A DNA stretch of 64,000 nt from Methylohalobius crimeensis 10Ki (GTDB lineage: Bacteria; Pseudomonadota; Gammaproteobacteria; Methylococcales; Methylothermaceae): the NCBI RefSeq assembly GCF_000421465.1, contig NZ_ATXB01000001.1:2635001-2699000 (forward strand). The letters are read 5' to 3'. Below, in pieces: positions 36,127-45,747 of the stretch. Both the position numbers and the translations under genes were made by a program. The notes beneath the pieces are model-generated. The model saw nothing but the letters and a program-made list of their open reading frames with translations, was not told where the DNA came from and searched no databases. Position 1 is the first letter of the stretch, and each line of letters starts with the position of its first letter.

Positions 36127-36897
36127 TTATGTCACCTTCAGGGCGACGATGACCCCCTCCGCCAACCATTGCCGAAGCAGTCTCGCCGCCGCTTGAGCGG
36201 CATCGGGGCTGCAATCCCAGCGGGCCAATTCCTCGCAGATTTCGGCCAAGGAACGGCCGGTCTGTATCGCTCGGAGAGCGTGCGCTTCGGGTTCGGCCAA
36301 GGAACGGAAAAATTGCCGCAACCCCCGCCGCCAAATCAACCAACTCACCTTATTCGGTCGATAGGGAGGGGGTTCGCTCTCCGCCTGCAAGGCTTTCCAA
36401 ATGGAAGGCACGGGATATGCCAATTGCAACGATTGAACGCTGGGGTGCAGCTGAAAACGCAACCGCGGCCATTGCTCCGGAGGTATTCGGACCAGTGCTT
36501 CGGGGGCCAAAGGATCTGCGTCGGCACAATCGAACGCCAGCCCCAGCGCCCATTCGAAGGCGGCCATCTCAGCAAGTTCGGGGCGTTCCCGCCAAGGCTC
36601 GGCGACTCGCAAAAATTTCGCCAAATGGCGACCGACCCAGCGAATGGAGCGCACATCGGAGGGATAGTTCGCTATATAGTCCTCGGCCAGTTGCGCAAAC
36701 CGCGCCTCCCCCAACCAGCGGGCCAGCATGGGATAATCGACGGCCAAGGCCTCGGTCAGGCGCACACGGTAAGCGTTGCGGTAAACGGCGAGCCTCTCGT
36801 CCGCACCGGCTCCGGTCAGAAAAGGCGGCTTATCCTCCCGACTCATCACGGCATTCTGGAGACGGCGCTGCACAGTGGCCAGGTCGGAAGTGGTCAT
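36127..36897 (-). CDS. bufC: BufC/HvfC-like protein with DUF2063 domain
   Basis: 256 residues. The N-terminal DUF2063 domain ([29 protein letters not shown]) is followed by a helical C-terminal region with a winged-helix look. In bufferin and methanobactin-like clusters this protein partners the MNIO enzyme and presents the precursor peptide to it. Its ATG overlaps the TGA of bufB, so the two are translated together. I use bufferin names on the basis of the whole operon; HvfC is the older name. Confidence 0.85.
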   Translation of the reverse strand: MTTSDLATVQRRLQNAVMSREDKPPFLTGAGADERLAVYRNAYRVRLTEALAVDYPMLARWLGEARFAQLAEDYIANYPSDVRSIRWVGRHLAKFLRVAEPWRERPELAEMAAFEWALGLAFDCADADPLAPEALVRIPPEQWPRLRFQLHPSVQSLQLAYPVPSIWKALQAESEPPPYRPNKVSWLIWRRGLRQFFRSLAEPEAHALRAIQTGRSLAEICEELARWDCSPDAAQAAARLLRQWLAEGVIVALKVT

Positions 36898-37730
36898 GCC
36901 GCCTCCCAATAAGCGCGAGCGATTTGACGAGCCCCGTCCAGCTCGTCCAGCAACTCCGCCAAGGGTGGGATTCGATCGTCCCGTTCGATCGTCACCGAAA
37001 CCGGCCCGAATCTTCGCACCGCTTCCCGGAACAAATCCCACACCTCGGCGCACACCGGATGGTCGTGGGTGTCGAGGACGCAGTGTCCCAGGTCGGTATG
37101 GCCGGCCAGATGAAACTGCCCCACTCTTTCCGGCGGAATGCCGCGAAGGTAGGTCAACGGATCGAAGTCGTGATTGCGGGCGCTGACGTAGATATTGTTG
37201 ATATCCAGCAAGATCAGGCAATCGGCCCGTTCGGCCACCTCGCGCAGAAATGCCCATTCGCTCATTTGCGAATGGGCATAGGTCAGGTAACTGGAAACGT
37301 TTTCCAAAAGGAGGCGGCGGCCCAAAAATTCCTGAACTTGACTCACCCGCTTCACGACGTGGCGGAGCGCTTCCTCGGTGTAGGGCAAGGGCAAAAGATC
37401 GTGCAAATTGACGCCGTCGACTCCGGTCCAACACAAATGATCGGAAACCCACATCGGCTCGACCCGTTCGATCAGGGACTTGAGCCGGTCCAGATAATGA
37501 AAATCCAGCGGGTCGGTACCGCCGATGGACAAGGAGACGCCGTGCATGGACAGAGGATAATCGGCACGGATTTTATCCAGGTAATAAAGCGGCTTGCCTC
37601 CTTCGACCAGGTAGTTTTCGGTCAGGATTTCGAACCAGTCCACAGGCGGCTTATCCGCCACAATGGCGGCATAATGCTCCTTGCGCAGTCCCAACCCGAA
37701 TCCCAGAAACGGGCACTCGGTCCGGGGCAT
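36894..37730 (-). CDS. bufB: BufB: DUF692 multinuclear non-heme iron oxidase (MNIO)
   Basis: 278 residues, a TIM-barrel enzyme of the DUF692 family. It has [21 protein letters not shown], the metal ligand stretches in [47 protein letters not shown] and [13 protein letters not shown]. MNIOs such as MbnB modify cysteine residues of ribosomal peptides to oxazolone or thiooxazole groups that bind metals. The true substrate is expected to be the Cys-rich protein encoded 4 bases upstream. The start is the ATG at 37730; a TTG lies one codon before it. Confidence 0.92.
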   Translation of the reverse strand: MPRTECPFLGFGLGLRKEHYAAIVADKPPVDWFEILTENYLVEGGKPLYYLDKIRADYPLSMHGVSLSIGGTDPLDFHYLDRLKSLIERVEPMWVSDHLCWTGVDGVNLHDLLPLPYTEEALRHVVKRVSQVQEFLGRRLLLENVSSYLTYAHSQMSEWAFLREVAERADCLILLDINNIYVSARNHDFDPLTYLRGIPPERVGQFHLAGHTDLGHCVLDTHDHPVCAEVWDLFREAVRRFGPVSVTIERDDRIPPLAELLDELDGARQIARAYWEAA

Positions 37731-37734
37731 CAAG

Positions 37735-38157
37735 CTACATGCTGGGGGTAATCACTTTGCCGCCCTGAGCCTCGCATTCCTTCAGACTGACGTACTTGAA
37801 ACCCTGTCCCTTGCAGCTGTTCATCCCCATGCAGGCGTTATTGGGCGTTGCGCAATCGGATTGCCCCTTGCAAGCGTTGATCCCGAAACACGCCACTTTC
37901 ACTTCGGTGGCGCCGTCCATTGCATCGGAACCCATCCCTTCCATTTTCCGTTTCATTGCCTCCATCTTTTCCCGGGCTTCCTGCCCCATCGTAGCCGCAT
38001 CCTGCTCTACGCCTTCCTTGAGCGGTTGAACCGATTGCTCCATCGACTCGACCGCCGGCTCCTCGGATTCGCTGCGGGTACAACCGGCGCTGAAAATAGC
38101 GGCCGCCGCGGTCGCCAACACAATTCCCCTACTGGATGAATTTGTCCTCATATGCAT
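37735..38157 (-). CDS. bufA: Bufferin-type (BufA2-like) Cys-rich precursor, probable lipoprotein
   Basis: 140 residues. An N-terminal signal ends in IFSAGC (C26), a weak lipobox. Residues 28-85 are a charged, Met/Glu/Lys-rich segment likely to be a helix or linker. Residues 88-135 form the Cys-rich core ([36 protein letters not shown]) with six cysteines at 90, 96, 102, 109, 115 and 128. This core is the BufA2 pattern, a periplasmic copper-buffering RiPP modified by an MNIO. Six Cys after one lipid-attachment Cys, and the long linker, are unusual. Leads the bufA-B-C operon. A second ATG two codons later is possible. Confidence 0.8.
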   Translation of the reverse strand: MHMRTNSSSRGIVLATAAAAIFSAGCTRSESEEPAVESMEQSVQPLKEGVEQDAATMGQEAREKMEAMKRKMEGMGSDAMDGATEVKVACFGINACKGQSDCATPNNACMGMNSCKGQGFKYVSLKECEAQGGKVITPSM

Positions 38158-38390
38158 TTATCTCCCAAGAATGACTCGCCTACGCCGGGGTTCTCCCGCT
38201 CTCGGGCACCCACGACTTTTTCAGTTTAAGATCAAGAGCAGCGCCCACCGGATCGGCCATGACCTGGAAAACCGCTCCTATTTTCGAACCCCTTGCCTGA
38301 AAAAAATCATACCAGCTCCTTCCCAAACGAGCATAAAAAACTCTTCCGGACGAAACCCAGAGGCCGTCTCCAAATATCAACAGAGCTTAG

Positions 38391-38564
38391 AGGCTGTTTA
38401 CAAAGTTGACCCGAGCTGATCTGAAGCAGGGTCCGGCGGCTTGACCGGAGGGCGTTCGGGACCTGGACGGTCGCGATTCGAGCCCCCAGGGATGGGTTCA
38501 CGGCGTCCCGGAGGTCAAGCCGCCGGACCCTACCCCGCTTTGAGATAAGCTTTGTAAACAGCTT
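38391..38564. repeat. Inverted-repeat element C, full copy (174 bp)
   Basis: Terminal inverted repeats AGGCTGTTTACAAAG and CTTTGTAAACAGCTT enclose a palindromic interior (GGTCCGGCGGCTTGACC... and ...GGTCAAGCCGCCGGACC). It is flanked by direct CTTAG repeats (38386-38390 and 38565-38569), consistent with a 5-bp target duplication. Before it, 38371-38390 holds one arm of a B-type element. The remaining space up to bufA (38158-38370) shows no feature I can support. Confidence 0.7.
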
Positions 38565-38569
38565 CTTAG

Positions 38570-40024
38570 CTCGACTTTCCCCATTTGAGGGGTTGTATAA
38601 GGGCCGGGAGATAACCACCTATGAAGAATCATCTTCGACCAAAAAGAGGTTCTTCAGATGGGCGGATTACCTCCCGACGTCTTGTCGATTATAAAGGTGT
38701 TTGCACCGCTGTTCAGCAAAAGGGTATGGCAACGGGCGCAAGTGTTACTGATAGGTGCGATCCTCACGCCTGGTCGACGCACGGTGGCGGCAGTGCTTCG
38801 GGTGATGGGGCTCGGCGAGGAGCGACGGTTCAAGAACTACCATCGGGTGCTCAGCCGGGCGCGGTGGTCTGGGCTGGCCAGCAGTCGCCTGTTGTTGGGG
38901 CTGTTAATCCAGGCGTTTGCCTGGCAGGGACCCTTGGTGATGGGATTGGATGACACGATTGAGCGACGGTGGGGGCGCAAGATTGGTGCTCGGGGGATCT
39001 ACCGGGACCCGGTCCGCTCCAGCCGGGGGCATTTTGTGAAAGCCAGCGGCCTGCGCTGGTTGAGCCTGATGCTGTTGGTGCCGATCCCTTGGGCCCATCG
39101 GGTTTGGGCGCTTCCTTTTCTGACCTCGCTATGCCCCTCGGAGCGCTACTATCGGCGCTATCGGCGTGCGCATCGATCCTTGACCGAGCGGGCCCGGCAG
39201 CTCTTGCGGATGGTCCGGCGCTGGTTGCCCACCCGCTCGATCGTGGTGGTCGCCGATCAGAGCTTTGCGGCCTTGGATCTTTTGGCGGCCGTCACTGGGG
39301 ACCGGTTCAGTGTCGTGACCCGGCTGCGGTTGGATGCGGCGTTGTACGAACCGGCCCCGCCGCCGCGACCGGGCCGCTCTGGACGACCGCGCAAAAAGGG
39401 GAAACGGCTCTCCACGCTGGCGCAAGTGGCCGCCGACCCGGCGACCCGTTGGCAACGCTTGACCGTTGCGCGGTGGTATGGCGAATCCGACCGCCCGGTG
39501 GAAATCGCCTCGGGCACGGCGGTGTGGTACCACGCGGGCAAACCGCCCGTACCGCTCCGTTGGGTGCTGATCCGCGATCCGCTCCAGCGCTTCCAGGCCC
39601 AAGCGCTGTTGTGCACGGATCCGAAGGCCGCGCCGACAGAGATCGTCCAGTGGTTTATCCGCCGTTGGCAGGTCGAGGTCACCTTCGAAGAAACCCGTGC
39701 CCACTTGGGACTGGAAACGCAGCGCCAATGGTCAAGGCGGGCGATCGCCCGGACCACGCCCATCCTGCTCGGCTTGTTCTCCCTGGTCACCCTCATGGCC
39801 GATCGGCTGGTCGCCAACCAGGCGATGCCGGTGCGTACCGCTGCCTGGTATCGCAAAACTCACCCGACCTTTATCGATGCGTTGGCCTTGGTACGCCGTC
39901 ACCTGTGGAGTGCACACCTTTTTTCCAGGTCGCCGCCAGCCACCGACGTGGAAAAAAATCCCAACCCATTACTGACCCGCTGTATCGAGATAATGTGCTA
40001 TGCCGCATAATGGGGAAAGTCGAG
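38570..40024 (+). mobile_element. Insertion sequence, copy 2 (1455 bp, intact)
   Basis: Same ends as copy 1 (CTCGACTTTCCCCATT ... AATGGGGAAAGTCGAG) and flanked by CTTAG on both sides (38565-38569 and 40025-40029). Opposite orientation to copy 1, 24 kb away. It is inserted between element C and the shortened element D, whose ends would be adjacent without it. Confidence 0.93.
38658..40010 (+). CDS. DDE transposase, copy 2 (intact)
   Basis: 450 residues. Basic N-terminal region, then acidic catalytic candidates in MGLDDTIERRWGRK (D), VVVADQSFAALD (D) and VEVTFEETRAHLGLE (E), and the C-terminal THPTFIDALALVRRHLW, common in IS4/IS701-type enzymes. The reading frame is intact where copy 1 has lost one base. 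It is cut-and-paste in type. A SSR-like GC-rich linker (PPPRPGRSGRPRKKGKR) lies near 235-250. IS family naming needs a comparison with reference elements. Confidence 0.92.
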   Translation: MGGLPPDVLSIIKVFAPLFSKRVWQRAQVLLIGAILTPGRRTVAAVLRVMGLGEERRFKNYHRVLSRARWSGLASSRLLLGLLIQAFAWQGPLVMGLDDTIERRWGRKIGARGIYRDPVRSSRGHFVKASGLRWLSLMLLVPIPWAHRVWALPFLTSLCPSERYYRRYRRAHRSLTERARQLLRMVRRWLPTRSIVVVADQSFAALDLLAAVTGDRFSVVTRLRLDAALYEPAPPPRPGRSGRPRKKGKRLSTLAQVAADPATRWQRLTVARWYGESDRPVEIASGTAVWYHAGKPPVPLRWVLIRDPLQRFQAQALLCTDPKAAPTEIVQWFIRRWQVEVTFEETRAHLGLETQRQWSRRAIARTTPILLGLFSLVTLMADRLVANQAMPVRTAAWYRKTHPTFIDALALVRRHLWSAHLFSRSPPATDVEKNPNPLLTRCIEIMCYAA

Positions 40025-40029
40025 CTTAG

Positions 40030-40084
40030 AGCTTGTTTACAAATTGCAGTGGGGGTATCGGCCATTCGGATTTGTAAACCAGCG
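40030..40084. repeat. Shortened element D (55 bp)
   Basis: AGCTTGTTTACAAAT and ATTTGTAAACCAGCG enclose TGGGGGTATCGGCCATTCG, the same terminal and subterminal sequence as 34525-34677 read in reverse but lacking about 100 central bases. The downstream flank CTTAA resembles the upstream CTTAG. Confidence 0.65.
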
Positions 40085-40110
40085 CTTAACCGCCCGGTAT
40101 CCCAAGATGC

Positions 40111-40683
40111 CTACGAATGCCGGCGTTTTCCCACTTCGGACGAAAAATAACTCCCCCATAAATGAACATACTGGATACCGCTGACCACGGTCGTGACGCT
40201 GACCAAATAGATCAATCCGGTCGACCACCCCGTGGGAAGGGGACGGAAACCGTGTTGCCAAAATAATACCAACAACAAGACAATTTGACACAAGGTGTTG
40301 AATTTACTTATCCAGCTTGGCTGCCCTTCAAAGGGATGCAGAAACAAATAATACACCACACCGCCCAGCAGAATGACCAAATCGCGCGCCACCACGAGCT
40401 CGGCCAACCAGCCGGGCAGCAATCCGATCCAAGCTCCGGCCACATAACAGGCGACGATCAGCAGCTTGTCCGCGATCGGATCCAACAAGGAACCCAAGCG
40501 GCTGAACCAGCCGAAGTGCTTGGCCAGATAACCGTCCAACGCATCCGAAACCCCGGCCACAAAGAACAGCCCCAAGGCCCAGTCGAACCGGCGTTCCAAA
40601 ATCAACCATACCGTCGGCCCCACCAAAAAAATTCGCATCACCGTAATCAGGTTGGGGATCTGCCTTACGGAAAGCCAGTTCAT
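40111..40683 (-). CDS. pgsA: CDP-alcohol phosphatidyltransferase (PgsA-type)
   Basis: 190 residues from the ATG at 40683 (a GTG at 40698 adds five). The CDP-alcohol motif is ALDGYLAKHFGWFSRLGSLL then DPIADK, with lysine where arginine is usual after DGxxA. Four to five membrane helices. The expected reaction joins CDP-diacylglycerol and glycerol 3-phosphate to make phosphatidylglycerol phosphate. Length and NLITVMRIFLVGP at the N-terminus fit PgsA rather than PssA. Lies just beyond the shortened element D. Confidence 0.88.
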   Translation of the reverse strand: MNWLSVRQIPNLITVMRIFLVGPTVWLILERRFDWALGLFFVAGVSDALDGYLAKHFGWFSRLGSLLDPIADKLLIVACYVAGAWIGLLPGWLAELVVARDLVILLGGVVYYLFLHPFEGQPSWISKFNTLCQIVLLLVLFWQHGFRPLPTGWSTGLIYLVSVTTVVSGIQYVHLWGSYFSSEVGKRRHS

Positions 40684-40776
40684 CGTAAATTCATTCACCT
40701 CTTTATCGGATCTCGTACAATATCAGCTTGGATCTACCATGCAAATTGAATCAAGCGATTTCCAACGGATAAACCT

Positions 40777-41811
40777 ATGTCACTCAATTACAAAAGTGCC
40801 GGCGTAGATATCGACGCCGGCAACGCCCTGGTGGAAAAAATCAAACCGGTGGTCAAGAAAACCTTCCGCTCTGAAGTGCTGACCGGCCTGGGCGGATTCG
40901 GCGCGCTGTTCGAGCTACCCTGGGAGCGCTACCGGCAACCGGTATTGGTGGCCGGCACCGACGGGGTGGGCACCAAACTCAAATTGGCCATGCAATTGAA
41001 CCGCCACGACGCCATCGGCATCGATCTGGTCGCCATGTGCGTCAACGATATCGTGGTGCAAGGGGCGGAGCCTTTGTTTTTTCTGGACTATTTCGCCACC
41101 GGTCACCTGGAGGTGGCTATCGCCGCAAAGGTCATCGAAGGCATCGCCGCGGGCTGCGAACAAGCCGGCTGCGCCTTGATCGGCGGCGAGACGGCGGAGA
41201 TGCCCGGTTTTTATGCCGGGAGTGAATACGATTTGGCCGGTTTCAGCGTGGGGATTGTGGAAAAAGACCGTTTGATCGACGGCAGCCGAGTCCGCCCCGG
41301 GGACGTCTTGATCGGCCTGGCTTCATCGGGCCCGCACGCCAACGGTTTTTCCCTGATTCGAAAAATTCTGGAAGCCAAGCAAACCGACCTGACCCAATCC
41401 TTGGCCGGCAGACCGCTCGCCGACTGGTTGATGGAACCCACCCGCATCTACGTCAAGCCCCTTCTGGAACTCATGACGGAATGCGAGGTTCACGCCTTGG
41501 CCCATATCACCGGCGGCGGCATCAGCGAAAACCTGCCGCGGGCATTGCCGGAGGGCCTGGCCGCTGCGATCGACCTGGATGCGTGGACGTTACCGCCAAT
41601 TTTCTCCTGGCTACAGCAACAGGGAAACATCACCCAAGAAGAAATGCTGCGCACTTTCAACTGCGGTATCGGAATGATCGTATGCGTGCCCTCCCATCAG
41701 GAGAAGAAGGCGCTCGATCAGCTCGCGCCGATGGAGGCCGCTACCCTGGGCAAGGTGGAACGACTGGCCGGCGAAGCACGGGTCCGATATATTCCTAGCC
41801 GATCATCTTAA
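40777..41811 (+). CDS. purM: Phosphoribosylformylglycinamidine cyclo-ligase
   Basis: 344 residues catalysing ATP-dependent closure of the imidazole ring (FGAM to AIR) in purine synthesis. Motifs: [59 protein letters not shown], and the C-terminal [16 protein letters not shown]. Length matches AIR synthases. In many gammaproteobacteria purN follows purM; here the next gene is a small lipoprotein, so the pair is split. The -10-like region lies just before; the divergent pgsA starts 93 bp away. Confidence 0.97.
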   Translation: MSLNYKSAGVDIDAGNALVEKIKPVVKKTFRSEVLTGLGGFGALFELPWERYRQPVLVAGTDGVGTKLKLAMQLNRHDAIGIDLVAMCVNDIVVQGAEPLFFLDYFATGHLEVAIAAKVIEGIAAGCEQAGCALIGGETAEMPGFYAGSEYDLAGFSVGIVEKDRLIDGSRVRPGDVLIGLASSGPHANGFSLIRKILEAKQTDLTQSLAGRPLADWLMEPTRIYVKPLLELMTECEVHALAHITGGGISENLPRALPEGLAAAIDLDAWTLPPIFSWLQQQGNITQEEMLRTFNCGIGMIVCVPSHQEKKALDQLAPMEAATLGKVERLAGEARVRYIPSRSS

Positions 41812-41885
41812 CGGCAAACTTGCGCCGCCCTGAAGGATGGATCATACTGCAATCGACTTTCACCATCCCGAGGAGGATTAGCGCC

Positions 41886-42200
41886 ATGTTCGGAAAAATT
41901 ATTGGAATCGCAACGATCGCCGGCCTGGGGTTGCTGGGCGGCTGTGCCACCCCCTACCCCACGGGCGTCGCTTTCACCGACACCAAACTGCCGATTCACG
42001 CCACTTCCCTCGGCGATCGGCCACACAAAACCGGGGTTGCAGAATGCACCAGCATCCTGAGCTTGGTCGCCACGGGCGACTGCAGTATCGAGGCGGCTAA
42101 ACTCAACGGCGATATCACTAAAGTCCATCACGTGGATTGGGATGCCCACAATATCTTGGGGATTTACGGCAAGTACAAGGTGATGGTCTACGGCGAATAA
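41886..42200 (+). CDS. TRL-like small lipoprotein
   Basis: 104 residues with a lipoprotein signal peptide (FGKIIGIATIAGLGLLGGC; lipid-attachment cysteine at 20). The mature part (HATSLGDRPHKTGVAECTSILSLVATGDC, then EAAKLNGDITKVHHVDWD) matches the TRL family, small lipoproteins originally noticed beside tRNA-repeat loci, function unknown. Two further cysteines could form a disulfide. AGGAGG lies 7 bases before the ATG. Adjacent to purM but separated by 74 bases. Confidence 0.75.
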   Translation: MFGKIIGIATIAGLGLLGGCATPYPTGVAFTDTKLPIHATSLGDRPHKTGVAECTSILSLVATGDCSIEAAKLNGDITKVHHVDWDAHNILGIYGKYKVMVYGE

Positions 42201-42229
42201 GCCTCTCGTTGTCAGACCAACAGCCCTGC

Positions 42230-42505
42230 TTACCGCCGCATTGAAAAATCCTTAAATTCCCCGGTCGCCGGCGCTTCGGTCGATTTCACATCGGTAACCT
42301 TAGCCGCCGGCGGCCCCTGCCGGCACCAGTCGAGTAATGGCTGCAAAGCCGCCTCTTCTCCTTCGGCCATGACCTCCACCCGGCCGTCGGGCAGGTTTCG
42401 GACCCAACCGGTCACGCCCAGCCGTTCGGCAACCTCCACCGTGGCGGCACGATAGAACACGCCTTGGACTCGGCCCGATATGCGAATTTCCAAACGTTTG
42501 CGCAT
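42230..42505 (-). CDS. acyP: Acylphosphatase
   Basis: 91 residues with the acylphosphatase pattern ISGRVQGVFYRAATVEVAERL (catalytic arginine in VFYR), GVTGWVRNLPDGRVEVMAEG (catalytic Asn), and a closing strand. Hydrolyses carboxyl-phosphate bonds such as acetyl or 1,3-bisphosphoglycerate acyl groups in the cytosol. It shares a terminator-containing gap with groEL, which is transcribed in the same direction upstream. I chose the ATG at 42505 (MRKRLEIRI). Confidence 0.93.
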   Translation of the reverse strand: MRKRLEIRISGRVQGVFYRAATVEVAERLGVTGWVRNLPDGRVEVMAEGEEAALQPLLDWCRQGPPAAKVTDVKSTEAPATGEFKDFSMRR

Positions 42506-42526
42506 TTTTCGTCTCCTCGAAAGCAA

Positions 42527-42556
42527 AAAGGCCCCGCTCGATCGAGCGGGGCCTTT
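42527..42556 (-). terminator. Perfect 30-base palindromic terminator after groEL
   Basis: AAAGGCCCCGCTCGA / TCGAGCGGGGCCTTT is fully self-complementary and, on the minus strand, ends in five T. It terminates groESL before acyP. Confidence 0.9.
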
Positions 42557-42583
42557 GCGTACTTAGCGGATTGGGAGCGATGA

Positions 42584-44251
<1,668 letters not shown>

Positions 44252-44285
44252 TTAGCAAATTTTCAAGAATGCCTGACTCGACGTT

Positions 44286-44576
44286 TCAGCCTTCGAGAAC
44301 GGCCATGATGTCGTCTTCGCGCATGACCAGAAGCTCCTCGTCGTCGACGGTCACTTCCGTGCCGGCATACTTGCCGAACAACACTTTGTCCCCCACCTTT
44401 ACATCCAGGGAGCGCACATCACCGTTTTCCAGTATTTTGCCGTTCCCCACGGCCAGCACTTCACCCTCGATCGGTTTCTCCTTCGCGGTGTCGGGAATTA
44501 CAATACCGCCGGGCGAAGTTTTTTCTTCTTCCAGACGCTTGACGATGACACGATCGTGCAAGGGACGTAGTTTCAT
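44286..44576 (-). CDS. groS: Co-chaperonin GroES
   Basis: 96 residues from the ATG at 44576 ([14 protein letters not shown]), the canonical GroES start. The mobile loop is [20 protein letters not shown] and the roof/core [33 protein letters not shown]. Caps GroEL. Under the CIRCE element and a sigma-70-like promoter immediately upstream. Confidence 0.98.
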   Translation of the reverse strand: MKLRPLHDRVIVKRLEEEKTSPGGIVIPDTAKEKPIEGEVLAVGNGKILENGDVRSLDVKVGDKVLFGKYAGTEVTVDDEELLVMREDDIMAVLEG

Positions 44577-44625
44577 GGGCTTTCTCCTTAACGTTGGGTT
44601 AAAGCTCGTTAATACGACTGCTCTG

Positions 44626-44679
44626 TTAGCACTCAAAGAACTCGAGTGCTAATAATAGTGGCATTTTTACTGCTGTCAA
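44626..44679 (-). promoter_or_regulatory. groESL promoter with CIRCE operator
   Basis: A perfect CIRCE (TTAGCACTC-N9-GAGTGCTAA, 44626-44652) is the binding site of the HrcA repressor. On the minus strand a -35 TTGACA (44674-44679) and -10 TATTAT (44652-44657) with a 16-base spacer sit directly upstream, the -10 touching the operator. HrcA control is therefore expected; hrcA itself is not in the window. Confidence 0.95.
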
Positions 44680-44717
44680 GCCATTTTTGTTGAAAATCCG
44701 TGGTTTTCTAAAGACGC

Positions 44718-45461
44718 ATGAACGACGAACTGCTTTTACGCTACAGCCGCCAAATCCTTCTTCCTCAGATCGACATATGGGGGCAGGAAAGATTAATTCA
44801 AGCCCGGGCGCTCATCGTCGGGGCGGGCGGCCTGGGATGTCCCGCCGCGATGTATTTGGCCGCCGCCGGCGTCGGCCACCTGACCATTGCCGATCACGAC
44901 CAAGTCGAACTCTCCAATCTGCAGCGTCAGATCGCCCATCACACCGGCGACATCGGCAAGCCGAAAGCGACCTCGGCCCGCGAAACCCTGCTCGCCCTCA
45001 ACCCCCATACCCGGGTAGACGCGATTTGCGAGCGGCTGCAAGGAGAAAAACTCCAAGCGCAAGTGGACCAAGCCGATCTGGTTTTGGATTGCAGCGACAA
45101 CTTCGCCACCCGTTTCGAGGTCAATCGGGCCTGCGTGACCGCCCGCACGCCGCTGATTTCCGGCGCCGCGATCCGCTTCGAAGGACAGGTGGCGATTTTC
45201 GACCCGCGCCGCGCCGATAGCCCCTGTTATAACTGCCTCTATCCGGATCGGGGCGAATTGGCCGAGCGCTGCACCGAAGCCGGGGTGATCGCTCCTTTGA
45301 CCGGCATCGTCGGCAGCATTCAAGCCCTGGAAGCGATCAAGGTCCTCCTGGAGATCGGGCGCTCCCTCACCGGTCGCCTGCTGCTGCTGGACGGGCTGAC
45401 CATGGAATGGAACTGCCTCACCCTCGCCCGCCATCCGGACTGCCCCACCTGCGGCCAGTAG
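44718..45461 (+). CDS. moeB: HesA/MoeB/ThiF-family adenylyltransferase
   Basis: 247 residues, E1-like. GAGGLGCPAAMYLAAAG binds ATP, NLQRQIAHHTGDIGKPK follows, and zinc is held by the cysteine pairs CYNCLYP and CPTCGQ. It adenylates the C-terminal glycine of a sulfur carrier, MoaD in molybdopterin or ThiS in thiamine synthesis; which one cannot be decided without neighbours. Catalytic Cys of some members is in GELAERCTEAGV. The stop lies inside a perfect palindrome. Divergent from groES. Confidence 0.9.
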   Translation: MNDELLLRYSRQILLPQIDIWGQERLIQARALIVGAGGLGCPAAMYLAAAGVGHLTIADHDQVELSNLQRQIAHHTGDIGKPKATSARETLLALNPHTRVDAICERLQGEKLQAQVDQADLVLDCSDNFATRFEVNRACVTARTPLISGAAIRFEGQVAIFDPRRADSPCYNCLYPDRGELAERCTEAGVIAPLTGIVGSIQALEAIKVLLEIGRSLTGRLLLLDGLTMEWNCLTLARHPDCPTCGQ

Positions 45462-45485
45462 GGGCGACCGGCCGGTCGCCCCTAC
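45458..45485. terminator. Palindromic hairpin at the end of moeB
   Basis: GTAGGGGCGACCGG / CCGGTCGCCCCTAC is a perfect 28-base palindrome that includes the moeB stop. A partial repeat of one arm (GCCGGTCGCCCCCTAC) follows. There is no T run, so it may be a REP-type hairpin rather than a true terminator. Confidence 0.6.
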
Positions 45486-45517
45486 GCCGGTCGCCCCCTA
45501 CCAGGACATCTTCCTAT

Positions 45518-45545
45518 TTGCCTTCCCTTACAGGCGGTGTATACT
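45518..45545 (+). promoter_or_regulatory. Putative promoter of the pqq operon
   Basis: -10 TATACT (45540-45545) and a -35-like TTGCCT (45518-45523) with a 16-base spacer, 42 bp before the pqqA start. AGGAGG precedes pqqA. Confidence 0.55.
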
Positions 45546-45587
45546 GCCAATCTCGGTAAACGAGAATCGTGTCAGGAGGTACGCAAT

Positions 45588-45662
45588 ATGAAATGGGAAA
45601 AACCCACTTACAACGATTTGCGCTTCGGTTTTGAAGTCACCATGTACATCTACAACCGTTAA
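45588..45662 (+). CDS. pqqA: PQQ precursor peptide PqqA
   Basis: 24 residues; the Glu and Tyr that become PQQ are in the motif EVTMYIYNR (E16, Y20, three residues apart), as in all PqqA. The peptide is modified by PqqE with PqqD and trimmed to give the quinone used by methanol dehydrogenase and glucose dehydrogenase. Too short for most gene finders but strongly supported by AGGAGG 8 bases upstream and the pqqBCDE genes downstream. Confidence 0.97.
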   Translation: MKWEKPTYNDLRFGFEVTMYIYNR

Positions 45663-45685
45663 GCCATTCGCTTTAGAATGAACGC

Positions 45686-45718
45686 AGGGGGTTTCTTCGG
45701 GAAACCCCTTGTTGTTTC
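45686..45718 (+). terminator. Hairpin between pqqA and pqqB (partial terminator/attenuator)
   Basis: An 8-bp stem GGGGTTTC / GAAACCCC with a TTCGG loop is followed by TTGTTGTTT, a weak T tract. It would let most transcripts end after pqqA, giving excess precursor over the enzymes, or protect the upstream message. Confidence 0.6.
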
Positions 45719-45747
45719 CGGGCCTGAAAGACAGCAACGCATCGCTT

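Noticed and set aside
38969-40150. Second open frame overlapping the transposase of copy 2
   Set aside because: Shifted frame of the same DNA with low-complexity Gly/Pro/Arg composition, whereas the 450-residue frame has catalytic motifs.
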